64,000 nt of DNA from Pestalotiopsis fici W106-1. Taxonomy: Eukaryota; Ascomycota; Sordariomycetes; Amphisphaeriales; Sporocadaceae. Below, one piece after another: positions 21,643 through 32,980 of the stretch (position 1 is the stretch's first letter; every line of letters begins with the position of its first letter). The stretch is from the NCBI RefSeq assembly GCF_000516985.1, contig NW_006917098.1:2356001-2420000 (forward strand), in the 5' to 3' direction. Both the position numbers and the translations under genes were made by a program. Under the pieces are notes generated by a model. That model did not search any database and was not told where the DNA came from. It saw only the letters and a program-made list of their open reading frames with translations.

Positions 21643-23084
21643 TCAAGGATCAATGTCCATGGCCGTACCATTCATACGGCCGTTGGCGTCGCCGTTCGTC
21701 TCCAGCTCCTGACTAGACATAGCCGAGCCCCGTGTGTCACTCTGACATCCGGGGCAATTGTGTAACACCTCGTGAGCGAAGAGATCGCAGTCGATACAAA
21801 AATGATTTCCGCAAACCTCGCAGGCATACCTTCCGGATTCGCTTAAGCCAATGGGGGCACCGTGTTGTTCAACGTGTTTCTTGTCGTATTGGGGGAAGGC
21901 ACTGAGACAGGCATAACACGCCGTCGACTTGCGCGCTTCCGACCAAGGCACATCTACCCAGTTCCGTAGAGGGAACAGATGGTGATATGATCGCGCAAGA
22001 TGGGTGGAGAGAATGAGTGTTAGGCCGCAACCGGGACACTCGGCCGGCAAACGACAAACACGCGAGCTGCACCGCGTACAGGTATAACCCTCCCGGTTTG
22101 GCCTGTTGTGGCAGGCGCAATAGCTAATGGTCTCGCCCGTGGTGATTGTTCTCGATGGGAAGCCCATCATGAGCAGACTTGCATTGCTTTGCTCCGTCGT
22201 TCGAGTGGCTGGCGGTGTTGTGACATCGAGCAGCAATTCGCGAAGATGCTGCTCGTGCAGTGCTATAGTGTAACTAGAATCATCTCCTCCATTGGTCTTG
22301 GCGCATAGCTCTGCGCAAATGGCTACTTGAGCAGCAATACCGACGACAGAGACACGGATCCTGTCCTTGATGACGGCGCTGATGGTCTCGTGAATGTCAC
22401 CAGGGTCACTGGACATGAGGGCACCGTAGACTATAACAACTTCCCTTGTGCCATGGGATGGTGTGTGACTGCGTGTTTTGTCAGAGTCCTGCCCTCTGGT
22501 ACCACCACTTGAGCTCGCTGAGGGGAGATCACAACTCACTATAACGCACCCCGACACATTTCCAGGGCATTCTGTAGACTCGGGTTCCCCTGCGGCTCCT
22601 GCTTTGTCCACCGGGTCAACCTTTCCAGGTGATCGGCGGGATTGCCGCTCATATCGCTGATTCTGATGGCAATACCATCGCGCATGCCGAGGATGGCCAG
22701 TTGGGAGATTGGATTTTGTTCAAAATATTCCCTGACAAACTCCCCCGCATATGCCATTGTGAGCTCGTGTCTGTTGGGCAACAGGTCCTTCTCTGCCATG
22801 GCAAAGGACATGTCGAGGACCAGGACAAGATGACGTATGATGCCGCGCTGCAGAGGGGTGGTATCCTTCATCAGGCGCGCGCGCTTCTTTGCTTCGGCCG
22901 TTTCGACTCGCTTGATGGTTCCATCCTCGTTCTCCTCGACTATGTCCCATGTTCTCGTTACGTTCTCCCATGCCGCTTGGGTCTTGCGCCCGTCCTTTTT
23001 TGATTTGCCGCGCGCATTGTGGGAAGAGTTGACCTGCAGCTCATCGTCGGAGGCGCCATGGTATTCGCCGTCGGAGTCGGCCAT
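21643..23084 (-). CDS. SSL1: TFIIH core subunit Ssl1/p44
   Basis: Structural subunit of TFIIH needed for RNA polymerase II transcription and nucleotide excision repair; it stimulates the XPD/Rad3 helicase. Two exons, 22540-23084 and 21643-22468, give 456 residues. The intron (donor GTGAGT, acceptor CACGCAG) restores GALYHTPSHGTREVVIVYGA, a conserved join. Domains: an acidic N-terminus; a von Willebrand A-like domain from about residue 84 (RHLVLVLDMSFAMAEKDL); a cysteine-rich zinc segment CHNRPNREGYTCTRCSSRVC; then the C-terminal C4/RING-like zinc domain (CEVCGNHFCIDCDLFAHEVL). The start is ATG 23084; two codons upstream in frame begin with TTG, so I did not use them. Confidence 0.96.
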
Positions 23085-24106
23085 GATCAATCGGCCGTGA
23101 TCGAAACCACCGCAGGTTTCTAAAGATATATGATTGCTGGGTGTCTTGTGCAGAGGGCGGCAATCTGGTGGATCTCAAGTCACAGAGGCGAGGCGGGAGA
23201 AATGGAGTTGGGCGACGATCAGAAAGGCCACGAGGAAAAGCGATGAAATAAACGCTCTGTTGAATTAGATTATGCCTGGTATCGACGATGGTGAAACGAG
23301 AGAACAAAAGAAAAGCAACGGCAAGAAGATAGAGGCTGCAAATGAGCCAAGGGCAAAACTGGCGCAGGCAACAACAGGCACCGCCCTTATGCCAATCCTC
23401 GCGCTGGCCGCCCTCGAAATCAGCACAGTGGTTCTACAGAGGGCTGCAGTTGCACGTGCTGCCGCTGCCGCTGCTGCCAATCCTCCTTGTCTTGTGGCAA
23501 GCAGGTGTAGGACAAGAAGGTAGCTAGCAAAAAGAAAAAGAAAAGAAAATCGTCCGATTGAAGCACAAGGCTAAGAAGAACAGAGAGTTGGGAGATGGAC
23601 CAGACGTCACGCACCGCACGCAGCCTCGCCCACATGTGCATGAAATCAATGGATGATTTATCTCCAGAAGGGACCTCAAGCTAGGTACCATGTTACCTGG
23701 GTTGTCGGCCAATCAGGCTTAGCGCGAGTAAGCTTCGTGCTGGTCAGTCACTATGTACGTAGTATGTATCCTTGCACTTCGGTACCTGCCGGGGGTACGT
23801 AGATGTGGGGTCCTGATTGATTATCCCATCTCCTCGTGCGCCGCCGTCATAAGTGTACAAAGTTCAAGATCAATGTTCCGCGTCGTCATGGTTCATGACC
23901 GTCTTGCGGGCAAAGGAATACAGGTCTGACAAATACCTCGAACATTGGAGGCATGCAACGCTTGCTCGGTCTCTTGATTGAAAATGGCATCCATATAAAG
24001 TAACCTGAATCTATCCTGTACGCATCCTCACCCTCCATCCACATCATTGTGAACTTGATATCTACCTACCTGTCTAATTCTATATACCATCACCATTGCT
24101 ACAAAC
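23085..24106. promoter_or_regulatory. Divergent promoter region SSL1 / VOC protein
   Basis: About 1 kb. It contains GTACGTAGTATGTA-like words near 23754-23766 and again near 23794, a TACCTACCTG element at 24063-24072, and a TATA candidate TATAAAG at 23994-24000 for the rightward gene. No gene is supported; an 83-codon frame at 23272-23523 overlaps the SSL1 leader and is probably chance. Confidence 0.5.
23994..24000 (+). promoter_or_regulatory. TATA box candidate for the VOC protein
   Basis: TATAAAG 107 bp before ATG 24107, with a CT- and AC-rich leader after it. Confidence 0.5.
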
Positions 24107-24757
24107 ATGACTTCTTCCTCTGCAGAACCTAAGACTGCCACCTCCAGCCGACCAATTCTCGGCTCCCTCAATGAAATATGTATTGTGACTCCCCATCTCT
24201 ACCAGACTCTGGACAACCTCGGCCGTCTTGGGCTGGGTCCTTTCCGGGTCTTTGACTTCAATTCCGAGACCGTTCCCGAGCAGGAACTCCGGGGAAAGAA
24301 AGGCAGTGACCTCTTCACCCTGCTCGTCGCCTTTGCCGAGAGTCCCGATCCCCGGGAGCCCGTGCTCGAGATCATCCAGCCTCTGACGGGACAGACATCG
24401 ATGCAAGACTACCTGGACGCGCACGGCAACCATGAGGGCGTCCAGCACATTGCCTTTGACATGGACAACCTGACCATGGACGAGCGCCTGGGGCTGATGG
24501 CAGCGCGAGGTGTTCGGCCCGTTATGCAGGGAGTATGGAAGGGCAGCAAAGGCGTGACACGCTTCTGCTTCTTTGACACGGTTGAGCAGGGCATGGCCAC
24601 GTGCTTTGAGACTATTGCGCCCTCGGAAGACTGGCAGGAGCCCGAGTGCAGATGGTATCCTTCGCCTCCCACGATTGCAAAAGCGGTGGACGAGACGCTT
24701 CCCAAGAAATCGGTACTGAGTGCGTATGCTGGTGGACTTGAAGAACTGTTGCAGTAG
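24107..24757 (+). CDS. VOC-superfamily (glyoxalase-like) protein
   Basis: An intronless gene of 216 residues. One glyoxalase/bleomycin-resistance/dioxygenase (VOC) fold is suggested by ILGSLNEICIVTPHLYQTLD at the start, the mid block EPVLEIIQPLTGQTSMQDYL, GNHEGVQHIAFDMDNL (a VOC metal-type His), and the later strand VTRFCFFDTVEQGMATCFET (a possible Glu ligand). The pattern resembles the methylmalonyl-CoA epimerase-like branch, but the exact activity cannot be read. A polyadenylation-like AATAAA follows at 24803-24808. It lies 3 kb downstream of HPPD, which is built of two VOC units, but SSL1 lies between them, so any link is speculative. Confidence 0.85.
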   Translation: MTSSSAEPKTATSSRPILGSLNEICIVTPHLYQTLDNLGRLGLGPFRVFDFNSETVPEQELRGKKGSDLFTLLVAFAESPDPREPVLEIIQPLTGQTSMQDYLDAHGNHEGVQHIAFDMDNLTMDERLGLMAARGVRPVMQGVWKGSKGVTRFCFFDTVEQGMATCFETIAPSEDWQEPECRWYPSPPTIAKAVDETLPKKSVLSAYAGGLEELLQ

Positions 24758-24948
24758 TTTCCCCCCTTAGCCTTGGCCCCACGAAGTGTGCTGTCATTCA
24801 AGAATAAAGTCCGTATTCTGCCATCTGAGGTTCCAGGTCTCGTTATTAATGCGAAGTAGCGTGTTTAATCTTGGCCAATTTATCGGACGATGCGCTGCAG
24901 TATGGCACCAATAAGCAGCCTTGTTTTGGCTTCTATCATTTTAAAAGG

Positions 24949-24954
24949 ATATAA
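24949..24954 (+). promoter_or_regulatory. TATA element of 5S rRNA gene
   Basis: ATATAA centred about 29 bp before the predicted 5S rRNA start. Neurospora 5S genes carry a functional TATA at this distance, so its placement supports an active RNA polymerase III promoter. Confidence 0.55.
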
Positions 24955-24978
24955 TGTTATTTGTTTGACAAGATTGTC

Positions 24979-25097
24979 ACATACGACCATAGATAGTTGA
25001 AAACATGGCATCCCGTTCGCTCTGCCTTAATTAAGCAACTAATTGCCGAATCAGTACTCAGGTGGGTGACCACTGGGGAATCCTCGGTGTTGTATGT
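24979..25097 (+). rRNA. 5S ribosomal RNA, divergent variant
   Basis: 119 nt. The ends ACATACGAC and GTTGTATGT pair as helix I. Conserved 5S landmarks are present: GAAAACA after helix II, TCCCGTTCGCTC in loop C, TTAATTAAGC, and the GGTGGGTGACCAC arm. Compared with the usual ascomycete 5S (from memory), helix II is TAGTTG/CAACTA instead of GTGTGG/CCACAC, and helix III is GGCA/TGCC instead of GGCT/AGCC. Both changes are paired, so structure is kept. The outer arm pairs CCGA with TCGG. A TATA lies 29 bp upstream and T7 follows. It is either a functional minor 5S type or a slowly decaying copy. Dispersed single 5S genes are normal in Pezizomycotina. Confidence 0.88.
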
Positions 25098-25118
25098 TTT
25101 TTTGTTGTTCTTTTTTTT
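25097..25118 (+). terminator. Pol III T-run terminator of 5S gene
   Basis: A run of seven T directly at the 3' end of the 5S sequence (25097-25103) with a second run of eight T at 25111-25118. Both fit RNA polymerase III termination. Confidence 0.75.
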
Positions 25119-25910
25119 CTCATTTTTCTAATTAGATTTCCAGCCGATGGCAAATTCGCCTAGATTAGCTCAGAAAAGAGAAGACGTCCTTGTATTTGCA
25201 TTTACAATACCACAGTGGAGGTGGTCCCTTGGTTCATGGTGACTGCTGTAAGGGAATGTTATCTTGAACAACTCAACTCATACTTTTTCTTCTATCTTCT
25301 ACCAGCGCTCTTGAAGAAGGTGAGGTAAATCGCCTAGGCGAGATGCAAGGGTCAGCAATGACTTGTGATCAAGTGCAAGGATATCGCTATCCAAAATGAA
25401 CAGGAACTGTTAACGTCCCACATCCAGCAGCAACGTGCCATTAATTAATTTCCAGTTTCTGCACGAGGCGGTTTGCTGACTGGAGCATCATATATACTAT
25501 GAATCACCTCGTCACAACGCAGCCGCATAGGGAGGGTCAGGCCAAGACTATACAGTCGTGCGGCCAATCTGCCTCCGAAAGATCTACCCCAACACAGAGT
25601 CATGATTGGAGGGATATTACAAACTCCTCCCACTGTGCATGCAGGTACTGGGCCTTGCCTTGCAGATTGAATACTCAACATGTGTCCATCGATCGGCCTA
25701 TGCAACCGAGAAACTACACCAAAGCCAACATTGGACAATCTTATCTTTCATATATAATACCTCTATAGTCAAGTGCACATGTTGACATGTTTTTCTCCAA
25801 TCCCTTTTCCAGTGGCCGACGGTCTTTTTCAGTCGAGATAATCACAAGATTCTCCAACATAACTCTTCAGTAGTTTTCTGGGCATTGCTTGCTATCCCTC
25901 TACGCCGAAA
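25119..25910. other. Intergenic upstream of pectate lyase
   Basis: Promoter side of the pectate lyase. A TATATAA box candidate lies at 25751-25757, about 155 bp before the ATG, and TATATAC-like words at about 25490. No gene found. Confidence 0.55.
25751..25757 (+). promoter_or_regulatory. TATA box candidate for pectate lyase
   Basis: TATATAA followed by a CT-rich leader to the ATG at 25911. Confidence 0.5.
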
Positions 25911-27415
25911 ATGAGATCACCAGCTCTCCTTGCGGTGCTGCTAGGCCTGGCATCCGCGAGCCCCACGCCTACTCAGGACGATGTCCTCGATGCCCGCACA
26001 ATAGCAAAGAGGGCGACCATTACGGATGCTTGCACAGTCGGTTTCTGTACCCAGAACGGCGGAACGACTGGAGGAACCGGTGGCACAACCGTAAGTGGTT
26101 GACTGTATAACTCCCACCATGATACCGCAACTCCATGTGAAACAATATGAAGCTGACATGATTCTTTTCAATTGCAAGACTACGGTTTCTACCCTGGCCC
26201 AGTTCACGGCAGTGGCCAACGCCTCGGGACCTTATGTGATCGTGCTGGATGCCGCCCTGTCGGGAGCGGCCAAGGTGCAAGTCGGCTCTGACAAGTCCAT
26301 CATCGGCCAGCCAGGTTCTAGTACGTTCAGATCAGCTTCACTTGACTTCAAGTCCACACGGGATGAAAACGAAAATGCCATTCCCATCTCATCCAAAGGA
26401 AGGAGATGGATCGAGATTTGACTAACACTTTTTGTCTTTGAAAAAAACAGGTCTCACGGGTATCGGTCTCACCATCTTGGGGCAGTCCAACGTCATTGTG
26501 CGCAACATGAAGATTAGCAAGGTGCTGGCCGACTATGGCGACTGCATCACGATCCAGGCCTCGTCCAACGTCTGGGTCGACTCGTCGGATTTCTCAAACG
26601 ACCTCGACCACGACAAGGATTACTACGATGGTCTGATTGATACTGTACACGCCTCCGAGTGGGTGTCTATCACCAACAACTACTTTCACGACCACGTACG
26701 TGTCCAGCTCCAAAGATTTCATGTTTGTTCTTTTATTCTTCTTGGGCTAAACTTTGCAATGGCAAAATAGTGGAAGGGATGTCTCGTCGGTCACTCATCC
26801 AACAATGAAGCCGAAGATCTAGGACATTTGCACGTGACCTACGCATATAACTGGTGGGACAATATCAATTCGAGAACTCCAATGTACAGATTCGGAACCG
26901 TGAGTGTATTCCTCTTTTCCCCCGGGATACCGTGTATGTTGAGACCAAACAAGAAAAGATTTGCTGACATGCTGCGTCTAGGGTCACATGTACAAGTAAG
27001 TTACAATTCAAATAGGAGAGGAGTACTTTTCTCTCATACAGCTCCTCATTTCCACACCAGAAGATGATATCGTACCCAAGCCCCAGAAAACAAAAGACTC
27101 TAGTGAAGACTGACTCAAGTGAAAAACAAAAGTTCGTACTACTCCAACCTCATCGACACGGCCATCAACACGCGCGACCTAGCCGAGGTCCTCGTCGAGA
27201 GCTCCGTGTTTGAAAACTGCCCGCGCAAGGCCATCTTCACCGACGACAACACCTATGAGGGGTATGCCGTTGTCAATGACGTCGACCTCGGCGGTAGCGA
27301 GAACCTTGCCCCCGAAGGCAACTTGACCTCAGTCCCCTACGACTATGACCTGCTTGGCTCCGCCAATGTCAAGGCCTACGTTACTGCCAATGCCGGGCAG
27401 CTTCTGACTTTTTAG
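25911..27415 (+). CDS. Secreted pectate lyase, polysaccharide lyase family 1
   Basis: Cleaves polygalacturonate by beta-elimination outside the cell. Six exons: 25911-26090, 26179-26320, 26451-26695, 26771-26899, 26982-26995, 27133-27415; all phases agree, giving 330 residues. A signal peptide (MRSPALLAVLLGLASA) is followed by a short propeptide ending in KR (about residue 34), a likely Kex2 site, and a Gly/Thr linker. The parallel beta-helix signatures are LTGIGLTILGQSNVIVRNMK, the Ca-binding DGLIDTVHASEWVSITNNYF, and SRTPMYRFGTGHMYNSYYSN with the catalytic-type Arg motif RxPxxR (Arg224, Pro226, Arg229). Exon 5 is only 14 nt and encodes GHMY plus part of Asn. The gene suggests growth on living or dead plant tissue. 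Confidence 0.95.
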
Positions 27416-27807
27416 AGTAGACCTGGCGTAGATCGGGCCAGCTACTTTCCGGAGAATGACAACTAGTAGACGGTGGTAATGTCAGAGGGTTCGGCCCATA
27501 CTGAGCTGGGAAGCGTGAGCATGGTTGGAACACTGATCAGGACCTGCACCAACAATACTTCCAGCCTTGGAACGGCACGGAAATTGTTTTGTATGAAGAG
27601 TAGTTGTAGTAGAAGTATATTGCCGCTGTGGGCGTACAATTGAAAACTATCCGAAATCTACCCTTAGGAGATGACTCCTAATGCTGAGAAGAAAATTCCC
27701 TATTCACCAATCTACCAAAGAGTCCTCCTGGACGACAATGCCATGTCAATCGCTCCGAAACACCAATGCTGTAAAAAGCACGCATATAAAGCCATCTAAT
27801 TCATATA
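27416..27807. other. Intergenic, convergent pectate lyase / PNS1
   Basis: 392 bp of 3' flanks. Nothing else seen. Confidence 0.6.
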
Positions 27808-30183
27808 TCAGACATCCTCTCTTCCATCGTCACTGTCTCCAAAAAGATGGGCAGCCTCCATGCAATATCCCATGCGCCCACTACCCAACCTTCGCTCACT
27901 ACCGTAGCAAACAACCACGGCATCTAAAATTCCCACGAGTATACTCTCAAGTGAACCCAGAATACTGAAGCCAATGGCACCTGCCACGAGTCCCACGACG
28001 TAAGCATAAGCACTTCCCCGATACCCCATGCCGTCTGGTCGTTGCCCCTGCAGCTGATGTGCTGTCATGACCCAGCCTGCAAAACCAAGTGCCACGGACA
28101 TGACCATCCTTGTGGCATTGAGTAATAGCTTGGCCAGGCCATAGGGTACGAGGCCGCTGACGTTGTGGTTTCGCCGATTGAAAGTACCCGGCATCAAGTG
28201 TGTCGTTGCGCCCTCGTTGATGTTCAAGAAGGGCATCCGAGACAGCCTCGAGGCCGATTCCATCAACGGCACACTATGAATCGCAGCATATGTCAAGACC
28301 AATGGGTTCGTCAACAATGTAATCGATGCCGGTATCAGTGAATAGGCGGCCAAGTTTACTATTCTAGCAACCCTGGCGGGTAGAATGAGCAATGGAGCAC
28401 GAACGCCGAGTTGTAAAAGTGTTGCTGCGCAAATGGTTCCAAAGGTCGAATTTGTCGCGTGACCAAGTGCATCCATGACAACAGCGTTGGAAGGTGTCGG
28501 TGGCTGTCGGTTGCGATGAAAGTACCAGTTACTAACCGTGCCGGCGGTGGTGGCTCTGATGACACCAGTCCCCACGGACAAGGTCCAAAGATACATCAAA
28601 AAGAAGTAGACGCCGATCCACCATGTGGCTGCCCCAATGATAAAGGCGGAAAGGGATTTGGAAAAGTACCCACTAAGGAAGACGCGAGTAAACATGCCCA
28701 ACCAGATCCAGGTCCATCCAACGACGAAAACCAAGGAGCCGAAACCGAGCAAAACGAGGGCTGGGTTGGCGGCAAGGATCCTGGTAGAAAACTCCAGCAA
28801 CTCGATCGCCTTGTGCAGCTGATAGCGAGACCGATTGATGAGGTAAACCAGGACAATGGCGCCGACAGCAGGAATGAGCGAAAGCCATCTCATCACTGTA
28901 TCTTGGAGCGCGAGTCTCTTTGATCCGCCCTGGAAGCTCGAGATGAAGGGATACAGCGAAAAGGACATTAGGACAATGGGACTCCCAACTATTATCAAAA
29001 CAACCAGAGGTCTTGCGAAAGATCGCAATAATGCCATCCAGACCATAGCCACAATGACCGAGATTACTGTGTCAACGGCCAGCAGATAGAAGGACGCATG
29101 CAGCGTTGTATAAATAGTATCGCCCAGTGGTGTTTTCTTGCTGGGTGTCGATGTATGCAGCCATACCAGGACAAAAGTCGAGAACAGTGATGCCATGGCA
29201 ATCAGATAAATGAATGCAAAAAACTGGTCATTCTGAAACAATTCCGTGTACATGGGGACTGATGGCGCTTCCAAAGCTGCATCTTCGATTGGCTCCTCTT
29301 CTTCCATGATAGTTTGATGCCGTAATGTACGTGGGTCGTATGTTGAGGCCTTGGGATCTCTGAATTGCTGAAACGCGGGAGGGTCGGCATCTGTTGATGT
29401 CTCTTGGAGCAGATCTTCCGGTACTTCGTTGTCCAGCACCGCAGACTCGAGGCCTATATCCACCATTTTCCCATCACCACTGCTGTCAGAATCCTGTCGC
29501 GCAGCCCTTGCGACAGCCGAACCTTTCATATTTTCCTTGAGAGTCTGCCTCGTGGGCCGGTCCTTGAAGCTTGAATCACCGTTCCAGCTGCTCTTTATGC
29601 CCATGGGACGGCCTCCTTCCTCGTATAGACGACAGCCCTGCTCGGCACTCTCGCCGAGAGATGCATGACTGTTTTCGTTTTCCGACGCGGAGCTCTCATC
29701 CAAGCGACTGGAAATGAAGACTCGCCGCGACCGCTGCAGGGCTCGAAAGTCCGTCGCCTCACGCGCATCGTCCTCATCCTCGTCTTGAAATTCATTGACA
29801 GCACTGTGGAATAGCGGTGCAGCGTCCTGGCTGGTGTTGTATCGCGAACCAAAAGCGCCGAGTCTCGACCCTGACTGATACGGGTTTCCTAGTCTGCTCT
29901 GGTATGTAGAGCGGGCGGGATGCCGGGGGAAGCGGGAGGCGCCATCTTGAGGTTGTCTATTTGATGGCTCGCCATCTGGCTGGCCAAAACTTGAGAGCCG
30001 CGACTGTGACTGTGCAAGGAACCTCGACGCATCTATGCATTTGCGCAAGCCTGTTAGTACATGTTTTGTGCAGATGGTTTTTAGGTACGCAGTAGACCGA
30101 TTTGAACAAGACGACGGGGGGAATTTTTAGGCATCGAGTCCAGGGCGGGTCACTGGGCAAGTGCACTTACATTCCGAGAACAT
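27808..30183 (-). CDS. PNS1: Choline transporter-like (CTL/Pns1) membrane protein
   Basis: Two exons, 30171-30183 and 27808-30032, give 745 residues. The first exon carries just 13 coding nt (MFSE plus one base). The 138-nt intron has donor GTAAGT, a perfect TACTAAC branch and acceptor GCATAG. The alternative internal frame start is not an ATG in this reading. The N-terminal about 260 residues are hydrophilic, Ser/Arg-rich and probably disordered and cytosolic. The rest has about 10-11 membrane segments typical of the CTL family (for example FYLLAVDTVISVIVAMVWMA and the conserved SNWYFHRNRQPPTPSNAVV). Yeast Pns1 is a plasma-membrane CTL member whose substrate is uncertain; choline transport is inferred for the family only. 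Confidence 0.93.
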
Positions 30184-32980
30184 GTTTGCGATGCTCCAGC
30201 AGGAGGAGGACGAATCCTGCAGAAGGGGGTAATTGTATGCGACAAGAAGAGAAGTTTGGAACCGAACACAGCCAGTAGTTGCACCAGACAAAGATGGATG
30301 TTGATTTAATGCTGTTGGTTTGCGGCTGCTCGTGGTCGTGTGAATGAATCAATGAATGGCCGAGCTCGCCTCGGGGGGGTTCGCCTTATGACGATATCTC
30401 GGGGGATAAGGCAAGAGATAAGAAGCTGGGGCTGTCGGTTGTCGATCAGTCTGTCTCTAACTCTGGCGCCAAAATTCATCGACGAGAGATATGCATGGCT
30501 ATGTGAGCTGTTGTGAGAACTGTACCAATATGGAATGTTGTTTTTTTATTGGGAGAAAGGGCAAAATGACCACCAAGACCAAAGGAAAACAAGATGGACC
30601 TCTCTGCCTGCTACAGATTTGTTTTCTTTGGGTGTGGTCGATTGGGGGTCGGTCAGTCAAGTCGGTCAGGCAGGGCAGGCAGGCAGTCAGCCAGTTTTTA
30701 GTCAGTAGTAGTCATTCCCCGGCGTTGCTTCCTTCTTAGCAGCACACGACCCCTTGTATCTTGTCATCCCCTGATAGGGCCTAGTGCTCCTGCCGCTCTA
30801 AGAAACCCATATCTCGTACATAGTCCATCTCCCTCCTTACCTACTCATGTACTGGACAACACTTCAGCATCGTGGGCATTAATCAATGTGTGCGGCTCTA
30901 GATTCAACAGTCAAAGTAAATATTCCGTGCATGATTCTTCAAACAAGCCTCCGAGTCAAATTCTCGAATACTGAATAAGAGCTTGCATGAGGAACTTTAC
31001 AAACACGGCTGGCCAATAGTGTGGTGGGGTGAAGCAGAGAATATCGAAAACCGATACTCAGTTCAGAGGAAACATGCAAACTCCATAGCACCCAGGTTCA
31101 CGAAATATTTAGCATTATTAATAGCAGTAACCACGCGCGGCTAGCTATTGTTTCTAGGATTGAATCAAGGCAGTAAGTGCTGTATTCTAATCTAATAACC
31201 CGTGCTTCCTCGATTGGAAAGCGTCTGTATGCCGTTCTCGAAGCCAAAAAGGTTAACGAGAACAGCATTTCTACGGTCGACTCTTTCATAGTGTACACAA
31301 CTCTATGTTCAAGCTCGTGCTGGTCAATCATTTAAAGCAGCACGATCTAACATGCCGCATGTGGTATTCCGGATGCTACCAGCGACCTCCTCAAAAGGAA
31401 GATATGGGGGCATTTGTATTTATGTACCTGGACGTATTCCTCAAACGCGCGCCAGGTGATTTGTTCACTGGGCGGTTGCAGCAGCAGACCAACAGCGGCA
31501 GCTCAGCCCAATTCCCAAACGACCGACCAATTCCAAACTACATGACCCAAAAAAGCTGCCGAACGCGGCAATGGCGGGCGCGGAATGGAGCGGGAGTATC
31601 CCATGAGACCCTGCATCAGATGGAGGTTGCTGATCATGCCCGCCAGGTTGGCCCTGGTCAAAATGTCAGTCATTCTCCTCACTCACTGAGACTGGCCTGT
31701 CTTGCTGCTTCCAATAATGCTCGTGATGCGCTGGCTTTGTGGGGGGTTTCGCCAGCATTTGATACTTTTCCTCAGTCAGTGCCGTACGTACTCTGTACGC
31801 AAAACCTACTCAGTATGGAATTTGTATTGCGATTCGTTTGTCACCAATAAGCCGGCAATATTTTTTCTTTCACTCATTTTCTCACATACACTTTTCTTCA
31901 CTCCCTCCTTCTTGCTTATACCATGTAGGTAAGGATCTCTTTGTTGCTCGAGCCCAATTGTCCTGGCTTGGCCCTCCTAAAACTGGATGAAGACATGTGC
32001 CTGGAAATGACCCCTTGTGGGTTGGCGCCTGTACGGAGCAGCCACTGTCAGATGACACAAGCTCCATTTCTGATTTAGGTTCTCTCACTTGTCTGCCCAC
32101 CTCGTTACACACTCAGGTATCGTTATTGTCAGCTTGTCTTGCTTACCTATTCATGAGACAACTCTGACCCAAGATAATTGTTCTATTTTCTTTCATCTGA
32201 CTGTAATGGATAACCTTGGCTACTCTCTCTTTTGCTCGTCTGTCAAACCAACCAACTAAATCGTCGGTTACACTAAATACACTACTACAGCACACACGAC
32301 AGCCGAGTACCTACCACATCCAACAATCCACAGTTTCAACAAGTAATCAAGGCGCCTGCAAAAATACGTGCTACCATATCTTGGACCATCTATTTCCTCA
32401 TAACGGCCCAAATCTGACTATACCAACGATTTTAGCTCGATAAGGAATCAATCTATCTCTTTATCTCTATCTACACCACAGCTGCTACTACTCCTACTAG
32501 TACTACTACCTACAACAGCTTGTGGTAGACGTGGGGTCACACGTAGTAGTGTAGATCGCTAGGCCCTAGCCACCTCTATAGCACGTCAGTGGAGACGACC
32601 TCTTTGGGCACCCCTGCTGCAAGCTTGGAAACGCCGTCGTCAACGTTCGGTCTGCCCAGTCCGACATTTCTTTGGCACAGACACAGATAACCCTCACGTG
32701 CTTTTTTATCATTTTACGAGTGGCATCCAGCATTTATCACCTACGAGACATTACGAACCCTCCCCAGGCAGGCCTGTCCACAACATCATACCTCCCAAGC
32801 AAAACATCTCGTCGAATCATCACCAGCAACGAGAAACCCCAGACGACACTTCTCTCCTCCAACCCGCCCCTCCGCTCGGTGACGTCTTTGGTGAAGGGAT
32901 ATATCACTTCGGGCGAATCCCTCCTCCCACGCAAGAACACCTGAACCACATATCCTGCCGCAGGTGACACGGAAAAAATA
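30184..32980. other. 2.8 kb divergent spacer PNS1 / Rab
   Basis: No recognisable gene. Short repeats include GGCAGG/GGCAGTCAG words near 30668-30695 and (CTACTA)n-type tracts near 32480-32515. A 181-codon ATG frame at 31305-31850 (+) has no domain and an unremarkable composition. The AC- and CT-rich stretch from about 32200 to 32980 is probably the Rab leader. Confidence 0.55.

Noticed and set aside
31305..31850. 181-codon ATG frame as a gene
   Set aside because: No recognisable domain, no codon-bias signal and a length expected by chance; transcript evidence would be needed.
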